Part shown: positions 1-5,021 of the stretch, in pieces
How positions within the stretch are numbered: the first letter of the stretch is position 1
How the letters are laid out: every line of letters starts with the position of its first letter
Notes under the pieces: generated by a model
The model's input: only the letters and a program-made list of their open reading frames with translations
Database searches by the model: none
Told to the model about the DNA's origin: nothing
Program-made: the position numbers and the translations under genes
Assembly: GCA_045580815.1 (NCBI GenBank)
Contig: JAZNOL010000058.1
Span: 1 to 5,021, forward strand
Direction of reading: 5' to 3'
DNA length: 5,021 bases
Source: JAZNOL01 sp045580815
Lineage (GTDB): Bacteria > Bacillota > Clostridia > RUG12999

Positions 1-1383
1 ATCTTTTGCAGAAACATGCACAATACCATTTGCGTCAATGTCAAATGTAACTTCAATCTGCGGAACACCTCTGGGTGCAGGAGCAATACCTGAAAGCTGG
101 AAACGACCGAGAGTTTTGTTTCTGTCTGCCATTTCGCTTTCACCCTGAAGAATGTGAATGTCAACAGCCGGCTGGTTGTCTGCGGCAGTTGAGAATACCT
201 GGCTTTTCTTTGTGGGAATTGTTGTGTTTCTTTCGATAAGCTTTGTAAATACGCCACCGAGAGTTTCAAGACCAAGTGAAAGTGGAGTAACGTCAAGAAG
301 AACGATGTCCTGAACGTCACCGGCAAGCACACCTGCCTGAATAGCCGCACCGATAGCAACACATTCGTCGGGATTTACACCTTTGTGAGGCTCTGCACCG
401 ATGAATTTTTTAACAGCCTCCTGAACAGCGGGGATTCTTGAAGAACCGCCTACGAGGATAACTTTGTCAACCTGTGAGGGTGAAAGTCCTGCATCTGAAA
501 GCGCTTTTCTTGTGGGTTCCATTGTTTTTTCAACAAGGTCAGCTGTAAGTTCATCAAATTTTGCTCTTGTGAGAGTAAGGTCAAGGTGTTTGGGACCTGT
601 TGCATCAGCTGTTATAAAAGGCAGATTGATGTTTGAGGTTGTAACGCCTGAAAGCTCGATTTTAGCTTTTTCTGCCGCTTCTTTGAGTCTCTGCATTGCA
701 CTCTTGTCGCCACGCAGGTCAATGCCGGAATCTTTTTTGAATTCATCAGCAATCCAACCAATGATTTTTTCGTCAAAATCGTCACCGCCAAGACGGTTGT
801 TACCGTTTGTTGCAAGAACTTCAAAAATACCGTCGCCAATTTCAAGAATAGATACGTCGAATGTACCGCCGCCCAGGTCATAAACCATGATTTTCTGGTC
901 GCCGTCTTTATCCATACCGTAGGCAAGTGCCGCAGCAGTAGGCTCGTTTATAATACGAAGCACTTCAAGACCTGCAATTTTGCCGGCATCTTTTGTTGCC
1001 TGACGCTGTGAATCGCTGAAATATGCAGGAACTGTAATAACAGCCTGAGAAACTGTTTCGCCAAGATAGCTTTCTGCATCGGATTTGAGCTTCTGGAGCA
1101 CCATTGCAGAAATTTCCTGAGGAGTGTAGTTTTTGTCATCAATTGCCACACGTCTGTCTGTGCCCATGTCTCTTTTGATTGAAATAACAGTTTTGTCAGG
1201 ATTTGTAACGGCCTGACGTTTTGCAACCTGACCAACGAGTCTTTCGCCTGTTTTTGTAAAAGCAACAACAGACGGAGTTGTTCTTGCACCCTCTGCGTTA
1301 GCAATAACAACAGGCTCGCCGCCCTCCATAACTGCAACACATGAGTTTGTTGTACCAAGGTCAATACCTATAATTTTTCCCAT
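1..1383 (-). CDS. dnaK: Molecular chaperone DnaK (Hsp70), C-terminal part cut off by the window
   Basis: DnaK is the cytosolic ATP-driven Hsp70 chaperone. It binds exposed hydrophobic segments of unfolded proteins and works with DnaJ and GrpE. The minus strand reads without interruption for 461 codons from the ATG at 1383 to the window edge. Visible marks are the phosphate-1 loop IDLGTTNSCV (residues 7-16), NEPTAAALAYG (146-156), the phosphate-2 loop DLGGGTFD (169-176), the adenosine motif VILVGGSSRIPAVQ (308-321) and the interdomain linker VLLDVTPLSLG (361-371). The start of the substrate-binding beta domain follows and ends at HVSAKD. DnaK proteins are usually about 610-620 residues, so roughly 150 residues, mainly the helical lid, lie left of the window. 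This is the third gene of the hrcA-grpE-dnaK operon, but 374 bases separate it from grpE. No frameshift or missing catalytic motif was seen. Identification is essentially certain. Confidence 0.98.
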   Translation of the reverse strand, partial: MGKIIGIDLGTTNSCVAVMEGGEPVVIANAEGARTTPSVVAFTKTGERLVGQVAKRQAVTNPDKTVISIKRDMGTDRRVAIDDKNYTPQEISAMVLQKLKSDAESYLGETVSQAVITVPAYFSDSQRQATKDAGKIAGLEVLRIINEPTAAALAYGMDKDGDQKIMVYDLGGGTFDVSILEIGDGIFEVLATNGNNRLGGDDFDEKIIGWIADEFKKDSGIDLRGDKSAMQRLKEAAEKAKIELSGVTTSNINLPFITADATGPKHLDLTLTRAKFDELTADLVEKTMEPTRKALSDAGLSPSQVDKVILVGGSSRIPAVQEAVKKFIGAEPHKGVNPDECVAIGAAIQAGVLAGDVQDIVLLDVTPLSLGLETLGGVFTKLIERNTTIPTKKSQVFSTAADNQPAVDIHILQGESEMADRNKTLGRFQLSGIAPAPRGVPQIEVTFDIDANGIVHVSAKD

Positions 1384-1395
1384 AATAATCAATAG

Positions 1396-1402
1396 CCTTT
1401 CT
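1396..1402 (-). promoter_or_regulatory. Ribosome binding site of dnaK (AGAAAGG)
   Basis: On the minus strand AGAAAGG ends 12 bases before the dnaK ATG, which looks too far. However, it matches the upstream part of the full anti-Shine-Dalgarno complement (AGAAAGGAGG), so the effective alignment is near normal. grpE uses the same heptamer at almost the same distance. It supports the ATG at 1383 as the start. Confidence 0.7.
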
Positions 1403-1424
1403 GCCGACAGAATTTAATATTTTT

Positions 1425-1455
1425 GCATTTATTACCGGTCGGCTTCGGTAAATGC
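1425..1455. other. Bulged hairpin in the dnaK leader
   Basis: GCAT and TTACCG (1425-1437, interrupted by the three bases TTA) pair with CGGTAA and ATGC (1446-1455) around an 8-base loop. This gives a 10-bp stem with one bulge. In the minus-strand transcript it lies about 40 bases upstream of the dnaK start codon. There is no T-tract on its dnaK side, so it does not look like an intrinsic terminator. A role as an RNA stability or processing structure is possible but is inference. Confidence 0.5.
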
Positions 1456-1510
1456 GTTATGGTTATCCGTGAAAGTAAACACCGGTTAGCTGAGATTTTC
1501 TCTCCCTCCG

Positions 1511-1529
1511 TCAAAACCTATAGTTTTGA
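1511..1529. other. Perfect 7-bp hairpin between grpE and dnaK
   Basis: TCAAAAC (1511-1517) is the exact reverse complement of GTTTTGA (1523-1529), with the 5-base loop CTATA. It is AT-rich, lacks the GC core of an intrinsic terminator, and lies directly beside the composite repeat at about 1533-1695. It may be the edge of that element or an independent minor structure. The bases between it and the hairpin at 1425-1455 show no gene or convincing promoter. Confidence 0.4.
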
Positions 1530-1532
1530 TGC

Positions 1533-1695
1533 TTCCTTAGTTGGCTTCCCCCTGGTGGGGAAGCTGTCGAGCGGATGCGAGACTGATGAGGGGATGCTAC
1601 GAAAGTAGCATGAATGAGAAAACATAAATTTATTTTCCCCTCATCCGTCAACCTGCGGTTGCCACCTTCTCCACCAAGGAGAAGGCTTTGGCAAG
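1533..1695. repeat. Composite palindromic intergenic element (MITE/REP-like), between grpE and dnaK
   Basis: About 160 bases are built from nested inverted repeats. GCTTCCCC (1544-1551) pairs with GGGGAAGC (1557-1564). ATGCTAC (1594-1600) pairs with GTAGCAT (1605-1611) around a GAAA loop. CAACC (1649-1653) pairs with GGTTG (1657-1661), and CCTTCTCC (1665-1672) with GGAGAAGG (1678-1685). A longer-range match joins the halves: GATGAGGGG (1585-1593) complements CCCCTCATC (1637-1645), extended by GAC/GTC beyond one mismatch. The centre (1612-1636) is AT-rich. No open reading frame of note lies inside, and no target-site duplication is obvious, so the boundaries are approximate. The design is that of a small non-autonomous mobile or REP-like repeat, and it resembles interspersed elements I recall from gut Clostridia; copy number cannot be tested here. 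The remaining bases up to the grpE stop (1696-1757) show nothing recognisable. Confidence 0.7.
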
Positions 1696-1757
1696 TGCAA
1701 ATTTAAAAGGTAGACAAAATATTAATCGGTATTTACAAACTCGGTTTTTTACTTTGG

Positions 1758-2300
1758 TTAGTTGGCAACCTTAACCATGCTGTGGCGCACAACTGTTTCT
1801 TTATAAATATATCCTGCACGAAGCTCTTCTGCAATAACGTTTTCGCCAAGTGTGTCATCATCAATGTGCATAACTGCTTCGTGAAGATTGGGATTGAACT
1901 GCTCACCCTCGGTTTTGATTTTTTCAACACCGATTTTTTCAAAAGCCTCTGTAACGCCTTTTGCTATAAGCTCCAGACCTTTTTTAACAGGCGAATCTTC
2001 TTCGTTTTCAATGCTTTTTAATGCAATATCAAGATTGTCAAGCACCGGAAGCAAATTTTTTACTGTGTCACAAACACTTTTGATTTCTATTGTTTCACGT
2101 TCTTTTATACTGCGAGTGCGGAAATTCGCATACTCTGCTGCAAGACGCAGATATTTGTCTTCGCTTGCCGCAACAGCCTCGGAAATAAGCTCATCAAGGC
2201 TTTTTTCTTCAGCGGTCGTTTCGGTTGTTTCTTCCGCAGTTTCGTTTATTTCTTCGGCAGTTTCGATTACTTCTTCTGCCTTTTCTTTTTTCTTTGACAT
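1758..2300 (-). CDS. grpE: Nucleotide exchange factor GrpE
   Basis: GrpE is the cytosolic dimeric co-chaperone that opens the DnaK nucleotide pocket to release ADP, resetting the chaperone cycle. The 180-residue length is normal for Gram-positive GrpE. Residues 1-40 are highly charged and Glu/Thr-rich, with a heptad-like repeat around ETAEE. Residues 40-120 form the helical dimerisation region, containing the typical YLRLAAEYANFRTR stretch (50-63) and NLLPVLDNLDIAL (82-94). The C-terminal beta domain carries the family signature: FNPNLHEAV (135-143), a 19-residue gap, then GYIYKETVVRHSMVKV (163-178). The ATG at 2300 is preceded by AGAAAGG 11 bases upstream and lies 21 bases after the hrcA stop, so the two are surely co-transcribed. 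dnaK, its partner, is the next gene but lies beyond an inserted repeat. Confidence 0.97.
   Translation of the reverse strand: MSKKKEKAEEVIETAEEINETAEETTETTAEEKSLDELISEAVAASEDKYLRLAAEYANFRTRSIKERETIEIKSVCDTVKNLLPVLDNLDIALKSIENEEDSPVKKGLELIAKGVTEAFEKIGVEKIKTEGEQFNPNLHEAVMHIDDDTLGENVIAEELRAGYIYKETVVRHSMVKVAN
2204..2280 (-). repeat. Short in-frame tandem repeat in the 5' part of grpE
   Basis: Two adjacent 21-base units (2228-2248 and 2249-2269) match at 19 of 21 positions. A partial unit follows (2270-2280) and a diverged, slightly longer one precedes (2204-2227). In protein this gives VIETAEE, INETAEE and TTETTAEE around residues 11-32. The period is exactly seven codons, so the N-terminal acidic tail is extended in heptads without shifting frame. 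This is likely replication slippage in a tolerant region. Confidence 0.7.
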
Positions 2301-2311
2301 TTTATCACTGA

Positions 2312-2318
2312 CCTTTCT
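2312..2318 (-). promoter_or_regulatory. Ribosome binding site of grpE (AGAAAGG)
   Basis: AGAAAGG on the minus strand sits 11 bases before the grpE ATG, inside the 21-base gap after the hrcA stop codon. As at dnaK, it matches the upstream end of the anti-Shine-Dalgarno complement, which explains the apparently long spacing. It supports the start at 2300. Confidence 0.7.
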
Positions 2319-2321
2319 GTT

Positions 2322-3341
2322 TTATTCAAGAAGCCTGCCCAGCTCGTTTTTTAAATATTCCAGCATCGACACGGTTTTTGAATAATCCATGCGCCGGGGA
2401 CCTACCAGGCATATACTGCCGGAAGTTTCGGGCAGACTGTAACTGCACATGATAACACTGCAATCCTTAAACTCCTCAAGAGGATTTTCGTGCCCGATAA
2501 ACACACTGATTCCGTTTTCGTTTTTTTCAAGTGCAGACAGAGAATTTAAGTTTTCTTTGTTGTGCATAAATTCAAGAATCTGTTTTGCTTTATTTATATC
2601 GGAATATTCCGGCAGCTTAAGCAAATTGATGCTTCCGTCAACGGTGATGTTGCTTTTTTCTGTTTCGTGCATTGCCGAAATTATAAACGAAAAAATCTCT
2701 TCTACGGTTTCGGTGTTAATCTGTGTAAGCTGTGCAAGCTTTATATAATCAACCGTTTCAACTGCATTTACTGAAAGACCGGTCAACCCCTTGCCTAGCA
2801 AATCAGAAAGATTTGCAACAGCCTGCTGTGAAAAGGGAACAGATGAAACAATAAGCCGGTTTTTAACATTCCCATCGCTGAGTACAAGAATTGCAACCAG
2901 CTTGAAATCGTCAACATACATAAGAGAAGCTGCCGAAATTTTGCAGTTGCCGACGCTTCTTGTTGTTGCAACAGCCGCATAATCGGTAAGCTGTGACAAA
3001 ACCGAAGAAATATCCGATGCAATTTTGTTAGCCTCTTTTATTTTCATATTGATGGCTTCGCGCATTTGCAGCATTTCTGCGAGCGTAAGCTTGTATTTTT
3101 CAAGCATATTGTCAACAAAAATGCGATACCCCAGGTCGGTAGGAATACGTCCCGCCGAGGTGTGAGGCTGTTCTAAATATCCCATGTCTTCAAGGTCTGC
3201 CATCTCGTTACGGATTGTCGCAGAGCTTAAATCCTGAATATATTTTTTTGAAATGCTTCTCGAACCAACCGGTTCGGCAGTGATAATATAGTCCTGAACA
3301 ACAGCTTGCAAAATTTTCTTTTTACGGTCTCCAAGCTGCAT
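2322..3341 (-). CDS. hrcA: Heat-inducible transcription repressor HrcA
   Basis: HrcA is the dimeric repressor that binds CIRCE operators and controls class I heat-shock genes; in Bacillus subtilis its activity depends on GroEL. From the ATG at 3341 the protein has 339 residues, the normal length. The N-terminal winged helix (about 1-75) includes RKKKILQAVVQDYI (6-19), EPVGSR (23-28), the recognition stretch SSATIRNEMADLEDMGYLEQP (39-59) and the hallmark HTSAGRIPTDLGYR (60-73). The middle is the GAF-like and dimerisation region. The C-terminal GSICLVGPRRMDYSKTVSMLEYL (308-330) is also typical of the family. An in-frame GTG at 3353 is rejected as start because it lies inside the Shine-Dalgarno sequence AAGGTGG, and family members normally begin a few residues before the RKKKIL segment. 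It is the first gene of the operon, directly behind promoter and CIRCE, so it should be autoregulated. Confidence 0.97.
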   Translation of the reverse strand: MQLGDRKKKILQAVVQDYIITAEPVGSRSISKKYIQDLSSATIRNEMADLEDMGYLEQPHTSAGRIPTDLGYRIFVDNMLEKYKLTLAEMLQMREAINMKIKEANKIASDISSVLSQLTDYAAVATTRSVGNCKISAASLMYVDDFKLVAILVLSDGNVKNRLIVSSVPFSQQAVANLSDLLGKGLTGLSVNAVETVDYIKLAQLTQINTETVEEIFSFIISAMHETEKSNITVDGSINLLKLPEYSDINKAKQILEFMHNKENLNSLSALEKNENGISVFIGHENPLEEFKDCSVIMCSYSLPETSGSICLVGPRRMDYSKTVSMLEYLKNELGRLLE

Positions 3342-3349
3342 AAAACCCA

Positions 3350-3356
3350 CCACCTT
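3350..3356 (-). promoter_or_regulatory. Ribosome binding site of hrcA (AAGGTGG), fixes the ATG start
   Basis: AAGGTGG on the minus strand stands 8 bases before the ATG at 3341, an ideal distance. The alternative GTG codon at 3353 is part of this motif and therefore cannot be a normal initiation codon. Confidence 0.8.
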
Positions 3357-3375
3357 GCAAATCTTAAATTTTTAA

Positions 3376-3402
3376 TTAGCACTCGTCGCTTTTGAGTGCT
3401 AA
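3376..3402. promoter_or_regulatory. CIRCE operator (HrcA binding site)
   Basis: TTAGCACTC (3376-3384) and GAGTGCTAA (3394-3402) form a perfect 9-bp inverted repeat with a 9-base spacer, an exact match to the CIRCE consensus. It lies at the predicted transcription start of the hrcA operon, about 35 bases upstream of the hrcA start codon. HrcA bound here should block transcription of hrcA, grpE and dnaK until heat or misfolded protein releases it. No second CIRCE occurs elsewhere in the window. Confidence 0.98.
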
Positions 3403-3406
3403 CAAT

Positions 3407-3435
3407 ACAATACCACTTTTTTTAAATTTTGTCAA
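3407..3435 (-). promoter_or_regulatory. Sigma-A-type promoter of the hrcA-grpE-dnaK operon
   Basis: On the minus strand TTGACA (3435-3430) is a perfect -35 box. It is followed after 17 bases by TATTGT (3412-3407), which matches 4 of 6 bases of the -10 consensus. The start would fall near 3400, inside the right arm of CIRCE, which is the expected geometry for HrcA repression. The leader would be about 59 bases long. Confidence 0.85.
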
Positions 3436-3451
3436 GTTTAAAATCACATAA

Positions 3452-3488
3452 AAAACTGCCAAAAAATTAAGGAATTTTTGGCAGTTTT
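3452..3488 (-). terminator. Intrinsic terminator after the spoIID-like gene
   Basis: A perfect 14-bp inverted repeat (3452-3465 with 3475-3488, 9-base loop) has the core CTGCC/GGCAG flanked by A and T tracts. On the minus strand the stem runs into a stretch of T residues. It lies about 50 bases after the stop of the spoIID-like gene and just upstream of the heat-shock promoter, so it insulates the two units. The A/T flanks make it formally bidirectional, but no plus-strand gene ends here. The bases between it and the stop (3489-3535) hold only a small GCGG-TTTT-CCGC hairpin (3508-3519). Confidence 0.88.
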
Positions 3489-3535
3489 GAACTAATCTTT
3501 AAATAAGGCGGTTTTCCGCTGTTTTTCGCCTGTTT

Positions 3536-4825
3536 TTAATATTTTACAATTTCCACACCGGGATAATAGTATTTTATAATGTCTTCGCAGGAAAATCCTG
3601 CGTCAGCCATATATTTTGCTCCCCATTGGCTCATGCCCACACCGTGACCGTATCCTCTGCCGCTGAAAACAAAGTTTCCGCCGGAGGAGTTTTCTAAAGA
3701 AAGGGTTGACTGTCCCGATGCAGACAGCACACTTACTGTGCCGGAAACGGTGTTTCCACCCTCGGTACTCAGTGCGTTGAGGTTGTCGGTTGCTTTAGAA
3801 ATTCCCGATTCGGATTCAATGAATACGTCAGGTGACGATGAGGGCGAAGATACGGTGTAAAGCTGGCTTTTAAACCCGAAAACACTGCGTGTTGCAGATT
3901 TTTTTATTTCAGCCTCTCCGGTTTCGCCGTACACTTTAAGAAGTGTAACCCTGCCCGATTCGGAGGTTTCGGCAATTTCAAGTTTTTTAACAGTACCTAC
4001 ATCATATCCGGCTTTTGTAATGTCGGCAGTAACCTCTTCGGGAGTCATTTCAACTGTCCAGACATGACCGGAAATTTCATCGGTTTTTTCATATTCGTCC
4101 CTTGCAGTCACAAGATACGGATAATTTCCACCCCATACGTTTGCGGAGGCTTCTTTCCATCCGCCATTGCTTGCTCCAAACAGTGTGTCTGCCGGTTTGC
4201 CGTCATAAACTGCCACAAGCCCCTCTGTTGCATAAACAGCGGCAGTTGTTTCGGCGGCTTCGCTGTCATATCCGCCGTAAACCTGGCAGTTTGTGGTTGT
4301 GCATACGTCAAAGCCTAAATCAGCGTGCTTGCCTCTGAAAGATTTATAAACAAGGGTGCGGCTGGCAATTGCCTGAGCTTTGAGTGTTTCCTCCGGCCAT
4401 GAGGTGTAAACCTCACGGGGCAGAACACCGCAGATATAATCGTCAATATCAGCAATGCTGATGATTTTCAGCTTGCCGTTCTCATCAGAAACAACTGTTT
4501 CGCCACGGTATTTTTTATCACCGATTCGCATCACGTTGCCTTTTGATAAAATCCTCATTTCTTTGCCGGCTTCACTGCGGGCAAGCTCTGTTCCGTCAGC
4601 AGAAACGGCAACAACACAGCCTGCATCGGTTTTTAGTGTTATGTCGGTGCTGGCATCTGTTTCGCCGATAACAAGACCGTCGCCGGAAGAAATCTGCATT
4701 GTTTCAGGGGCGGTCCAGCCGTAAAACAGACCGATTGAAATTGTCTGCGGAGTTTCCTCTCCGGCAAAGGCCACTATGGAAAGTAACAACATAAGTAATA
4801 TTAATATAGGAAATAATTTTTTCAT
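3536..4825 (-). CDS. spoIID: SpoIID/LytB-family lytic transglycosylase, exported
   Basis: SpoIID cleaves peptidoglycan glycan strands; in sporulating bacteria it acts with SpoIIP and SpoIIM during engulfment of the forespore. The 429-residue protein starts with a hydrophobic signal or anchor segment (about 4-20, ending in Ala-Phe-Ala at 19-21). The SpoIID domain spans about 120-235: ICGVLPREV (131-139), whose Glu138 aligns with the catalytic Glu88 of B. subtilis SpoIID, then SWPEETLKAQAIASRT (142-157). His167, Cys175 and Cys180 lie in the stretch where Clostridioides difficile SpoIID binds zinc. FGASNGGW (216-223) follows. The C-terminus has the hallmark GRGYGHGVGMSQWGA (389-403) and ends in YYYPGVEI. 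At 429 residues it is longer than B. subtilis SpoIID (about 340), with a Ser/Gly-rich insertion at about 325-385. The ATG at 4825 has GAGGA seven bases upstream; a TTG 15 codons earlier is less likely. It could be true SpoIID or a paralogous SpoIID-domain protein, since spoIIP or spoIIM is not visible nearby. Confidence 0.88.
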   Translation of the reverse strand: MKKLFPILILLMLLLSIVAFAGEETPQTISIGLFYGWTAPETMQISSGDGLVIGETDASTDITLKTDAGCVVAVSADGTELARSEAGKEMRILSKGNVMRIGDKKYRGETVVSDENGKLKIISIADIDDYICGVLPREVYTSWPEETLKAQAIASRTLVYKSFRGKHADLGFDVCTTTNCQVYGGYDSEAAETTAAVYATEGLVAVYDGKPADTLFGASNGGWKEASANVWGGNYPYLVTARDEYEKTDEISGHVWTVEMTPEEVTADITKAGYDVGTVKKLEIAETSESGRVTLLKVYGETGEAEIKKSATRSVFGFKSQLYTVSSPSSSPDVFIESESGISKATDNLNALSTEGGNTVSGTVSVLSASGQSTLSLENSSGGNFVFSGRGYGHGVGMSQWGAKYMADAGFSCEDIIKYYYPGVEIVKY

Positions 4826-4832
4826 TATAAAA

Positions 4833-4837
4833 TCCTC
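4833..4837 (-). promoter_or_regulatory. Ribosome binding site of the spoIID-like gene (GAGGA), fixes the ATG start
   Basis: GAGGA on the minus strand lies seven bases before the ATG at 4825. This favours that ATG, which opens directly into a signal segment, over the in-frame TTG at 4870, which would put 15 unrelated residues in front of the Met-Lys-Lys start of the signal peptide. Confidence 0.8.
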
Positions 4838-4922
4838 ACAAAATAATAGGTATATATTAAAATTCGACAATAATCGCCGTATTTCCTTTGTAAATTTAAG
4901 TAATTTTTATTTTGTTAATCTA

Positions 4923-4951
4923 TTGACAAGATTCTGAAATAGTGATATAAT
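4923..4951 (+). promoter_or_regulatory. Strong sigma-A promoter with extended -10, reading out of the window to the right
   Basis: TTGACA (4923-4928) and TATAAT (4946-4951) are both perfect, with a 17-base spacer and a TGA extension (4943-4945) just before the -10 box. The predicted start is near 4958, one or two bases before the conserved beginning of the lysine riboswitch. It runs opposite to the spoIID-like gene; about 130 bases separate the two start points. Strong basal transcription with control left to the RNA leader suits a riboswitch. Confidence 0.92.
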
Positions 4952-4958
4952 TTATAAA

Positions 4959-5021
4959 GTGATAGAGGCGCGGGCTTTATAAGTATTGTGCAACACGGTT
5001 CAGCAGACCGGTTTTAAGTGC
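4959..5021 (+). ncRNA. Lysine riboswitch (L-box), 5' portion only
   Basis: The transcript begins with GATAGAGGCGCGGGC (4961-4975) followed by AGTA (4982-4985). This is the conserved opening of the lysine aptamer, comparable to the GAUAGAGGUGCG...AGUA start of the B. subtilis lysC leader. The following bases contain CGGT (4996-4999) and ACCG (5007-5010), a possible inner part of the P2 arm. A full aptamer is about 170-180 bases, so most of it, including the lysine-pocket junction and the expression platform, lies beyond the right edge. Lysine-bound aptamers usually cause termination or block translation of genes for lysine synthesis (lysC, dapA, lysA) or uptake; which one follows is not visible. 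Confidence 0.85.

Noticed and set aside
464..1364. Several open frames of 100-140 codons on both strands across dnaK
   Set aside because: They overlap the continuous, fully motif-bearing DnaK frame and have compositions typical of out-of-frame readings.
1423..1608. Plus-strand 61-codon open reading frame in the grpE-dnaK gap
   Set aside because: It runs through the hairpins of the repeat, has no convincing ribosome binding site and no recognisable protein features; it is most likely a chance reading frame.
1533..1695. CRISPR array or tRNA-like gene in the palindromic intergenic region
   Set aside because: There are no regularly spaced direct repeats with unique spacers and no cloverleaf or T-loop sequence; the structure consists of inverted repeats only.
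1533..1695. Intrinsic terminator ending the hrcA-grpE transcript
   Set aside because: On the minus strand none of the GC-rich stems is directly followed by a T-tract, so classical termination is not supported, although partial attenuation cannot be excluded.
3507..3530. Second terminator between the spoIID-like stop and the main terminator
   Set aside because: The GCGG-TTTT-CCGC stem is only 4 bp and, on the minus strand, is not followed by a clean T-tract; the strong hairpin at 3452-3488 explains termination better.
4838..4930. Possible promoters for the spoIID-like gene: TTGTCG with TATTAT (16-base spacer), or a SigE-like TATACC stretch
   Set aside because: The first would place the RNA start within the Shine-Dalgarno sequence. 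The second matches the SigE -10 consensus poorly and has no good -35 partner. A sporulation promoter is expected, but none can be supported.

Overview
The window reads as chromosomal DNA from a low- to mid-GC member of the Firmicutes, most likely class Clostridia and probably a spore-former. The grounds are an hrcA-grpE-dnaK gene order under a perfect CIRCE operator, a SpoIID-family sporulation protein, sigma-A-type promoters, purine-rich Shine-Dalgarno sites, and the start of an L-box (lysine) riboswitch. The genus cannot be fixed from the sequence. The intergenic repeat resembles elements I recall from gut Oscillospirales, but that is recollection, not a search result.

All four protein-coding genes lie on the minus strand, so the window is best read from right to left. 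A spoIID-like gene (4825-3536) encodes a secreted or membrane-anchored lytic transglycosylase and ends just before a strong intrinsic terminator (3488-3452). A sigma-A promoter (3435-3407) then overlaps a perfect CIRCE operator (3402-3376) and starts the class I heat-shock operon: hrcA (3341-2322, repressor), grpE (2300-1758, nucleotide exchange factor) and dnaK (1383 to beyond position 1, Hsp70, C-terminal part off the window). HrcA represses its own operon at CIRCE, and GrpE recycles ADP-bound DnaK.

hrcA and grpE are only 21 bases apart, but grpE and dnaK are separated by 374 bases without a gene. This gap holds two simple hairpins near dnaK (1425-1455 and 1511-1529) and a composite palindromic element (about 1533-1695) that looks like a non-autonomous, MITE/REP-like repeat. 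It is the least ordinary stretch here and could alter dnaK expression relative to grpE.

At the right edge transcription turns to the plus strand. A near-ideal extended -10 promoter (4923-4951) drives an RNA beginning with the conserved first segment of a lysine riboswitch (from about 4959), cut off by the window end. The gene it controls lies outside, presumably for lysine biosynthesis or transport.

I see no evidence of an undescribed multi-gene system. The window is mainly a conserved housekeeping locus with one inserted repeat and one truncated riboswitch.
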